Below, in pieces: positions 6,291 through 11,165 of a stretch of 11,165 nucleotides of DNA. Both the position numbers and the translations under genes were made by a program. The notes under the pieces are model-generated. The model saw nothing but the letters and a program-made list of their open reading frames with translations, searched no databases and was not told the DNA's origin. Numbering within the stretch: the first letter of the stretch is position 1; every line of letters begins with the position of its first letter. The stretch lies in contig JAFXPV010000042.1 in NCBI GenBank assembly GCA_017527625.1, forward strand, positions 1-11,165. The letters are read 5' to 3'. The DNA comes from Bacteroidales bacterium (GTDB lineage: Bacteria; Bacteroidota; Bacteroidia; Bacteroidales; UBA932).

Positions 6291-7610
6291 ATGCGAGAAT
6301 TCATCATAAATCTTTCGGATTTCATCTGCGGATATCCGCTTTTCTGCTGGCTCATCGGCGGCGGGTTGTTCTTGTTCGTGCGCTCCCGGGCTGTGCCTTT
6401 GCGGCGGCTCGGAGCTGCAGTGCGTTCGCTGCGCTCTTCGAAGCAGACGGGGCAGGGGCAGATCACTTCGTTCCAGGCACTTATGAGCGCCATCAGCGCC
6501 ACTGTCGGGATGGGCAATATCGCCGGAGTGGCGATTGCGCTGGTGGTCGGCGGGCCGGGTGCGATTTTCTGGATGTGGGTGAGCGCGCTGCTGGGTATGG
6601 CGACCAAGTTTTTCGAGGGCACGCTGACCATTATGTTCAAGGGCCGCAACGACAAGGGTGAGGTGCGCGGCGGGCCGATGTATGTCATCACCCAGGGCCT
6701 CGGGGCGCGGTTCCGGCCGCTGGCGGTGTTGTTCTCGTGCGCGGGCCTCATTGGCTGCCTCAGCGTGATGCAGGCCAATCAGTTCGTGGAGGCGGTGACC
6801 ACGGTGTTCGCTCCGGCTGCCGCCGGGTCGTTCTGGCTGCGTTTCGCCATCGGGCTGGTGATGACCGCCATCGTGGCGAGCGTGGTGCTGGGCGGCATCA
6901 CCCGCATCTCGAAGGTGGCGTCGAAGCTGGTGCCGGCTATGGTGTCGCTGTATTTCCTGCTGGTCGCCGCTGTCATCGTGCTGCATTTCAGGCAGATTCC
7001 GTCGGTGTTCGCTTCGATTTTCGAGGGGGCGTTCAGCCTCAGGGCGGGCCTGGGCGCGCTGGCGGGTGTCGCGCTCACGGGTGCGCGCCGCGCGATGCTG
7101 GTGAACGAGGCCGGAGTGGGCACTGCGATGATGATGCACGGGGCTTCCCGCAATGCGGAGCCGGTGCGCGAGGGCTTCGTGGCGATGCTCGGCCCGGCCA
7201 TCGATTCGGGCCTGGTATGCACCCTGACGGCAATGCCGATATTGATTGCCGACAGCTACCACGTGGAAGGCGTCAAGGGCCTGGCGGTGGCCCTGCAGTC
7301 GTTCGACGTGCTGATTCCGGTGGCCGGCAAGTACCTGCTGATGGTGCTTGTGACGGTCTTCGCCTTCTCCACTATGTTCTCGTATTCATACTACGGCCGC
7401 ACCTGCTCGGAGTTCCTCTTCGGCAGGGACAAGGCGCGCTACTACGACTGGTTCTACCTGGCGATGATCCTCGTGGCCAGCGTCATCACCCTCGACGTGG
7501 CCGTCAGCATAATGGATATGGCCTTCGCCCTGATGTCAGTCCCCACGATGATAGCGATTTTCAAACTTTCGCCGAAAGTTGTCCAGGCACTGAAGGATTT
7601 CAAAGGATAA
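6291..7610 (+). CDS. AGCS-family sodium:alanine/glycine symporter
   Basis: Inner-membrane symporter of 439 aa predicted to import alanine, glycine or a related amino acid with sodium. The family signature is clear: GMGNIAGVAIALVVGGPGAI (73-92) running into FWMWVSALLGMATKFFEG (93-110), then GEVRGGPMYVITQGLG (123-138). About ten hydrophobic segments follow the usual AGCS layout, with a short N-terminal tail (MREFIINLSDF) as in the family, which supports ATG at 6291. The stretch at 263-288 (TGARRAMLVNEAGVGTAMMM and following) matches the conserved segment usually written RGxFSNEAGxGSAP, but with RRAMLV for RGxFS and TAMMMHG for SAPxAHA, so substrate or coupling may differ from alanine carriers. 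Divergent from the capsule operon; only 41 bases separate its stop from the next gene, with no terminator seen, so some read-through is likely. GC content is high. Confidence 0.92.
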   Translation: MREFIINLSDFICGYPLFCWLIGGGLFLFVRSRAVPLRRLGAAVRSLRSSKQTGQGQITSFQALMSAISATVGMGNIAGVAIALVVGGPGAIFWMWVSALLGMATKFFEGTLTIMFKGRNDKGEVRGGPMYVITQGLGARFRPLAVLFSCAGLIGCLSVMQANQFVEAVTTVFAPAAAGSFWLRFAIGLVMTAIVASVVLGGITRISKVASKLVPAMVSLYFLLVAAVIVLHFRQIPSVFASIFEGAFSLRAGLGALAGVALTGARRAMLVNEAGVGTAMMMHGASRNAEPVREGFVAMLGPAIDSGLVCTLTAMPILIADSYHVEGVKGLAVALQSFDVLIPVAGKYLLMVLVTVFAFSTMFSYSYYGRTCSEFLFGRDKARYYDWFYLAMILVASVITLDVAVSIMDMAFALMSVPTMIAIFKLSPKVVQALKDFKG

Positions 7611-7614
7611 TTGC

Positions 7615-7632
7615 TATATTTGTCTATATTTG
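7615..7632 (+). promoter_or_regulatory. Two tandem -7 boxes before the first lipoprotein gene
   Basis: CTATATTTG occurs twice, at 7614-7622 and 7624-7632, so TATATTTG is repeated exactly with a 10-base period, about one helical turn. Both match TAnnTTTG. The downstream copy would start transcription near 7639, about 12 bases before the ATG at 7652. Upstream, TTTC at 7598-7601 is a poor -33 candidate (23 bases from the second box), inside the end of the symporter gene. Confidence 0.5.
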
Positions 7633-7651
7633 CTCGTAAATCTTTGTTTTT

Positions 7652-8551
7652 ATGAAAAAGCTTATAATTCTTTTTGCAGCGGCTGCTATGATGCTTCCGC
7701 TCGCTTCTTGCAAGAAGCAGGATCAGCCTGCTCCTAAGGAAGTTGTGATGGAGCCCGCCGCCACTGCAGAGGTGGCTCAGATAATATCTTTCGAAGATGC
7801 TCCGGGCGAGAACCCTATCTATCTCGATCTCAAGAAAAAAGTAAACTACGAGGTTCTTTCGATAGAAATCACCGAGGGCAGCCGCTGTATAGTGCGCCGC
7901 AGGCCCATTATCACCGAATCCAGCTCTATTCCTGCGACCAAAGCCGGGGGCGCAATTGAGATTGTTGTCGCCAAACTCGCCTTCATAGGAGGCAAATTGG
8001 TCTGCACAGGCACCTTCGTAGCTACAATTGAAATCAAGACCGGCATTGCTACTATTTCAATTGAGGGAGGCAGTGCGAAGAGCTATGCCGCCGCTGTAAC
8101 GAAGCCAGCTGACAGCGGTTCGACTCAGAGCACCAACGCTTCACGCACCTGGGAAGTGGCAAGCTCCATCATCAATATCAGCGGAGGCGGTATCGGTGTC
8201 CAGACCGGCTTCAAAGGCTGCGACTTCCACGAAATAGCCCAGTTCGCCAAGAATGCCGGTGCGAGTCTCGATCCCGAAAAGGTTGCTGGATACAGCATCA
8301 AAGAGATTATTTTCACCCGGCAGAAAACCTTCTCAATCTCTTTTTCCGGCGGCGCTACGTTCTACGGCACATACCAGTTGAACGGAGAGAATGTCAGCTG
8401 CAGTATCACCAGCGGCGCTTCTGACATCGTCGGACAGAGCGCCAGCGGCACTCTGACTTTCCCGGCCAAAGGAAAAGCTGTCCTCTCGCTCAGCACCACC
8501 GTCAAGAACTACTCGGCTTCGGTAGAGTTCGAGATGAACGAGATCGATTAG
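7652..8551 (+). CDS. Lipoprotein of unknown function, first of a paralogous pair
   Basis: Secreted lipoprotein of 299 aa; I do not recognise a named family. The signal peptide is clear: MKKL, a hydrophobic stretch, then LPLAS-C with lipobox Cys20, followed by charged KKQDQ. A proline- and charge-rich linker leads to KEVVMEP (29-35). Two parts can be told apart: residues about 40-150, beta-rich with no recognised motif, and about 165-299 beginning TWEVASS, with GFKGCDFHEIAQF (186-198), TFYGTYQLNGENVS (236-249) and SASGTLTFPA (263-272). The alternation of short beta strands and a W near the start of the second part suggest a lipocalin-like or other beta-barrel domain, but this is inference. The next gene encodes its paralog: about half of the residues are identical in the last 114 positions, fewer before. 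Cys79, Cys117, Cys190 and Cys250 are also present. Own tandem -7 boxes lie upstream. Confidence 0.85.
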   Translation: MKKLIILFAAAAMMLPLASCKKQDQPAPKEVVMEPAATAEVAQIISFEDAPGENPIYLDLKKKVNYEVLSIEITEGSRCIVRRRPIITESSSIPATKAGGAIEIVVAKLAFIGGKLVCTGTFVATIEIKTGIATISIEGGSAKSYAAAVTKPADSGSTQSTNASRTWEVASSIINISGGGIGVQTGFKGCDFHEIAQFAKNAGASLDPEKVAGYSIKEIIFTRQKTFSISFSGGATFYGTYQLNGENVSCSITSGASDIVGQSASGTLTFPAKGKAVLSLSTTVKNYSASVEFEMNEID

Positions 8552-8576
8552 TTTACAGCAATTGCACAAAAAAGTC

Positions 8577-8584
8577 TATCTTTG
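8577..8584 (+). promoter_or_regulatory. Putative promoter of the second lipoprotein gene
   Basis: TATCTTTG matches TAnnTTTG exactly. TTTA at 8552-8555, 21 bases upstream, is one base off the -33 TTTG, making this the best spaced promoter in the window. Start would be near 8591, giving a leader of about 25 bases with AAAGGA at 8604-8609, seven bases before ATG. Confidence 0.6.
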
Positions 8585-8588
8585 TCAC

Positions 8589-8600
8589 AAATTGCAATTT
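8589..8600. promoter_or_regulatory. 12-base perfect palindrome at the expected transcription start, possible operator
   Basis: AAATTGCAATTT is its own reverse complement and sits over the predicted start of the second lipoprotein mRNA. A second palindrome, GCAATTGC (8558-8565), lies between the -33 and -7 positions. Two such sites bracketing a -7 box would suit a dimeric repressor. AT-rich intergenic DNA can give such matches by chance, and no regulator is identified. Confidence 0.35.
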
Positions 8601-8616
8601 TTTAAAGGATAATACT

Positions 8617-9507
8617 ATGAAAAAACTTATCGCTCTTTTTGCAGTGGCCGCATTGGCGCTCCCGCTCGCAATCGCTTGTAATCCCGAGGACAAGCCGGCC
8701 AAAGAAGTTGTGATGCAGCCGGGTCCGACTGCTGAGTCTGCAATGGTTGTGTCTTTCGAGGCTTCTCCGGAAAAACCCCATTTCCAGAGAAACGGCCAGA
8801 ATCTGGAACTCATCGGTGTCGAATTCACTGAGAGCGGCCGCGCCCTTCTGGTTTGCCAGCCCCTCCTCGCTGAGTCAGCCACCAAGACCGGCATCAACGG
8901 CACTTCACGCACTCTGATCCTTATCGCCAAGTTCAATGAGATTGCCGCAGGCAAGAACTACAAGATAGGCTCACCTTTCGACTGCACATTTGAAATCGGC
9001 AGCAAAGCCGCCAAGGTCACAAGGAACAACGAGTCCAAGGAATATCCCGCAGTCATCACCAAATCTTCAACCAGCGGCGTTCCTGCTACCAACATCGCCC
9101 GCGCCTGGAAGGTTGACGGCTGCTACCTCAAGGTTTCCGGCAAGGTCAATGTTGAGAGAGGCTTCAATGGCTGCGACTTCAAGGAGATAGCCCAGTTCCT
9201 CAAGGAAAACAATGTCAAGATCGACCCGAGCGAACTCGACGGTTACAAGATCGAGGAGTTTGACTTCACCGGTTCCAACACTATGGTCATCAGCTTCACC
9301 AATACTTACACTTTCTACGGTGACTACAAGTTGAACGGCGAGAACATCAGCTACCTGTTCACTGTCATCCACAACAAGGAGATCCTGAACGCCAGCGCCA
9401 GCGGTACCCTGACATTCCCTGCCGACAAGAAGGCTGAGCTTATGCTCAACACCATCATCGACGGCTATTCAGGCCAGATCACCTTCAACTTGAGCGAAGC
9501 TAACTAA
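8617..9507 (+). CDS. Lipoprotein of unknown function, second of a paralogous pair
   Basis: Paralog of the preceding gene product, 296 aa, no named family recognised. Signal peptide MKKLIALFAVAALALPLAIA ends at Cys21; position -3 is Ala rather than the usual Leu, so the lipobox is imperfect but plausible. Acidic residues follow the cysteine (CNPEDK), which could act as a surface-export signal in Bacteroidetes (inference). KEVVMQP (29-35) matches the same place in the paralog. The conserved second half has AWKVDGCYLKVSG (163-175), GFNGCDFKEIAQF (182-194), TFYGDYKLNGENIS (232-245) and SASGTLTFPA (260-269). The first half has diverged more and has small gaps. Cys80, Cys123, Cys169 and Cys186 are present; Cys186 of GCDF is shared with the paralog. 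AAAGGA precedes the ATG by seven bases. Followed by a strong hairpin terminator. Substrate binding or adhesion are possible roles; nothing in the sequence decides. Confidence 0.85.
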   Translation: MKKLIALFAVAALALPLAIACNPEDKPAKEVVMQPGPTAESAMVVSFEASPEKPHFQRNGQNLELIGVEFTESGRALLVCQPLLAESATKTGINGTSRTLILIAKFNEIAAGKNYKIGSPFDCTFEIGSKAAKVTRNNESKEYPAVITKSSTSGVPATNIARAWKVDGCYLKVSGKVNVERGFNGCDFKEIAQFLKENNVKIDPSELDGYKIEEFDFTGSNTMVISFTNTYTFYGDYKLNGENISYLFTVIHNKEILNASASGTLTFPADKKAELMLNTIIDGYSGQITFNLSEAN

Positions 9508-9530
9508 GAGTCGCTTCTTGAAGTTATGCG

Positions 9531-9564
9531 AAAAGGCTCCGGGACGTTTGTCCGGAGCCTTTTT
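9531..9564. terminator. Bidirectional intrinsic terminator between convergent genes
   Basis: AAAAGGCTCCGG plus GAC pairs with GTCCGGAGCC plus TTTTT around a GTTT loop, with one bulged G; the GC core is about 10-11 bp. The T-run on the plus strand follows the lipoprotein stop at 9507, and the A-run gives a T-run on the minus strand, 2 bases after the dnaE stop at 9567. It should therefore end transcription from both sides. Confidence 0.9.
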
Positions 9565-9566
9565 CA

Positions 9567-11165
9567 TTAGCGGATCGAGTAGGTGAGATTGCGGGAGGCC
9601 AGGAAGTCCAGCAGGGCCGGCTCCGGGCTGACGGAGATGGTGCGCGAGAAGAACTCCACGTCGCTGCGAAGGTCGCGGTCCAGGATGTCGACATAGAGGC
9701 GCGCCTTGCCTTTGCAGCGCTTGCAGACCTTCTTCAGGGCCTCGGTGAAGTCGGCGGTCACGGCCTCCAGCGGCACCACCACCACGAACTCCTTCACGAA
9801 CTCGTCCTTCACGTTCGAGAGCAGATGCATCTCCTCGACCGTCAGGTCGTAGTGCACCTCGCCAGAGTCCTTGCCGCGGTAGCGCTCCTTGGTGCGGAAC
9901 TTCACCAGCAGGGTCTGGCCCTCCTGAACGTACTGCATAAAGCGCTCGTAGTCCTTGCCGAAGAGAGCCACGTTGAAGCTTCCGGTGAAGTCTTCGATGT
10001 CGAACTTCACGAACGGGCGGTTGTTCTTGGTCATCATCCGCGCCGCCTGCGTCACGAGGCCCGCCACGGTGAAGGTCTTGTCCAGGACATTGTCCTTGGG
10101 CAGCTTGCGGCCCTGCGACTTGACCAGCGCCTCGCTCTCCATCCGCAGCTGGATTTCAGGCAGGTGGCTGATGCTCTCCGTCGCGAAATTCTCGATCTCG
10201 AATTTGTATTTGTCGAGCGGGTGGGCGCTCAGGTACATTCCCACTACATTCTTCTCCTCCTTCAGCATCTCGATCTCGTCCACCTCGGGGGCTGCGGGGT
10301 AGGGCGGGCGCACCGGCTTCATCTCCTCCACGTCGCCGAAGAGGCTGGCGCCCTGGTTTATGGCGTCGTTGTGGAACTTGTTGGCGTAGCGCACCAGCTC
10401 GTCGAGGTAGTTCTCGTTGGGGTAGGCTGCGCTCGGCACGAAGAACTGCGCGCGGGTGATGTCAGTGAAGCTGTCGAAGGCGCCGGCGTAGGCCATACAC
10501 TCCAGACCCTTGCGGTTGAGCACATTCAGCGGCACCCGCTCCAGCAGGTCGAAGATGTCCTTGAAGGGGCCGCCCTCCTCGCGGATGCGGATGATGGCGT
10601 TGATAGCGCTCGGGCCTATGCCCTTGATGCCGCCCAGGCCGAAGCGGATGTCGCCCTTCTTATTGACCGTGAAGGTGGTGTCGGACTCGTTGATGTCCGG
10701 GCCCAGCACGTTGATCTTCGCGCGCCGGCAGTCGTCCATCAGCTTCGTGATCTCCTCTATGTCATTGAGGTTGCGGCTCATATTGGCCGCCATAAACTCG
10801 GCGCGGTAGTTGGCCTTGAGGTAGGCGGTCTGGTAGCCCACCCAGGCGTAGCAGGTCGAGTGGGACTTGTTGAAGGCGTAGGAAGCGAATTTCTCCCAGT
10901 CGGCCCATATCTTCTTGAGGATGGTCTCGTCGTAGCCGTTGGCGATGCCGCCGTTGATGAATTTTGGCTTGAGGGCATCCAGCTTCTCCTTGATCTTCTT
11001 GCCCATCGCCTTGCGCAGCGTGTCGCTCTCGCCGCGGGTGAAGCCTGCCAGCTGGCGGCTCAGGAGCATCACCTGCTCCTGGTAGACCGTGATGCCGTAG
11101 GTGTCCTTGAGGTATTTCTCCATCACCGGGATGTCGTACTCGATGGGCTTGCGGCCGTTCTTGCG
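9567..11165 (-). CDS. dnaE: DNA polymerase III alpha subunit, C-terminal part (5' end outside window)
   Basis: Replicative DNA polymerase, E. coli-type DnaE. The frame is open to the right window edge, giving the last 532 residues; the PHP domain and the catalytic aspartates of the palm lie outside. Seen from the edge: end of the polymerase core with DTYGITVYQEQVM (21-33), RKAMGKK (51-57), FNKSHSTCYAWVGYQTAYLK (98-117); a helix-hairpin-helix region with GLGGIKGIGP (176-185); the likely internal beta-clamp-binding motif QGASLF (271-276, bases 10338-10355), at the place of QADMF in E. coli; an OB-fold starting FTVAGLVTQAARM (about 365) through FRTKERYRG; and a short C-terminal tail to 532. A GTG at 11124-11126 is an internal valine codon, not a start. 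Convergent with the lipoprotein genes across a shared terminator. GC content is like the symporter and dehydratase genes, consistent with core chromosome. Confidence 0.97.
   Translation of the reverse strand, partial: RKNGRKPIEYDIPVMEKYLKDTYGITVYQEQVMLLSRQLAGFTRGESDTLRKAMGKKIKEKLDALKPKFINGGIANGYDETILKKIWADWEKFASYAFNKSHSTCYAWVGYQTAYLKANYRAEFMAANMSRNLNDIEEITKLMDDCRRAKINVLGPDINESDTTFTVNKKGDIRFGLGGIKGIGPSAINAIIRIREEGGPFKDIFDLLERVPLNVLNRKGLECMAYAGAFDSFTDITRAQFFVPSAAYPNENYLDELVRYANKFHNDAINQGASLFGDVEEMKPVRPPYPAAPEVDEIEMLKEEKNVVGMYLSAHPLDKYKFEIENFATESISHLPEIQLRMESEALVKSQGRKLPKDNVLDKTFTVAGLVTQAARMMTKNNRPFVKFDIEDFTGSFNVALFGKDYERFMQYVQEGQTLLVKFRTKERYRGKDSGEVHYDLTVEEMHLLSNVKDEFVKEFVVVVPLEAVTADFTEALKKVCKRCKGKARLYVDILDRDLRSDVEFFSRTISVSPEPALLDFLASRNLTYSIR

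Noticed and set aside
6261..7262. 333-codon open frame on the minus strand opposite the symporter
   Set aside because: Its protein is full of R, H, A, P and E repeats typical of an antisense frame, and the opposite strand carries strong AGCS motifs.
8589..8603. Intrinsic terminator between the two lipoprotein genes
   Set aside because: AAATTGCAATTT followed by T bases can form only a 4-bp A-T stem, too weak, and it lies downstream of the next promoter.

Overview
The window looks like a chromosomal piece of a Bacteroidales bacterium, probably a fairly GC-rich gut lineage; genus is not resolvable by eye. Grounds: a UpxY-type NusG paralog heading a capsule operon, Bacteroidetes-style -7 boxes (TAnnTTTG) ahead of several genes, A-rich or weak ribosome-binding regions, and Bacteroidetes-type Wza, Wzc and lipoprotein sequences. 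All genes lie on two convergent or divergent blocks. No tRNA, rRNA, CRISPR array, transposase or integrase was seen.

Left block (minus strand, 6153 down to 1): a capsule or exopolysaccharide operon. In transcription order it encodes a UpxY-like transcription antiterminator, a membrane-anchored CapD/FlaA1-type UDP-sugar 4,6-dehydratase, a PHP-family tyrosine phosphatase, a 116-base hairpin-rich spacer, a Wza-like export lipoprotein and a Wzc-like tyrosine autokinase cut by the left window edge. The antiterminator would let polymerase read the long operon, the dehydratase starts modified-sugar synthesis, the lipoprotein and kinase form the export path, and the phosphatase would reverse kinase autophosphorylation. 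GC content falls from about 60% or more in the first three genes to about 35-48% in sampled parts of the last two, with the change at or near the hairpin spacer.

Middle (6154-6290): a divergent promoter region with one -7 box per direction and a 7-bp perfect dyad between them.

Right block (plus strand, 6291-9507): an AGCS-family sodium:amino-acid symporter, then two paralogous lipoprotein genes of unknown function, each with its own -7 box(es). The paralogs share a strongly conserved C-terminal half and are the least explained part of the window. A near-perfect hairpin (9531-9564) flanked by A and T tracts separates them from the convergent dnaE gene (minus strand), whose C-terminal 532 codons are present and which runs off the right edge.

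Nothing here is clearly a new system. The most useful leads are the duplicated lipoprotein family, the composition break inside the capsule operon and the operator-like dyads.
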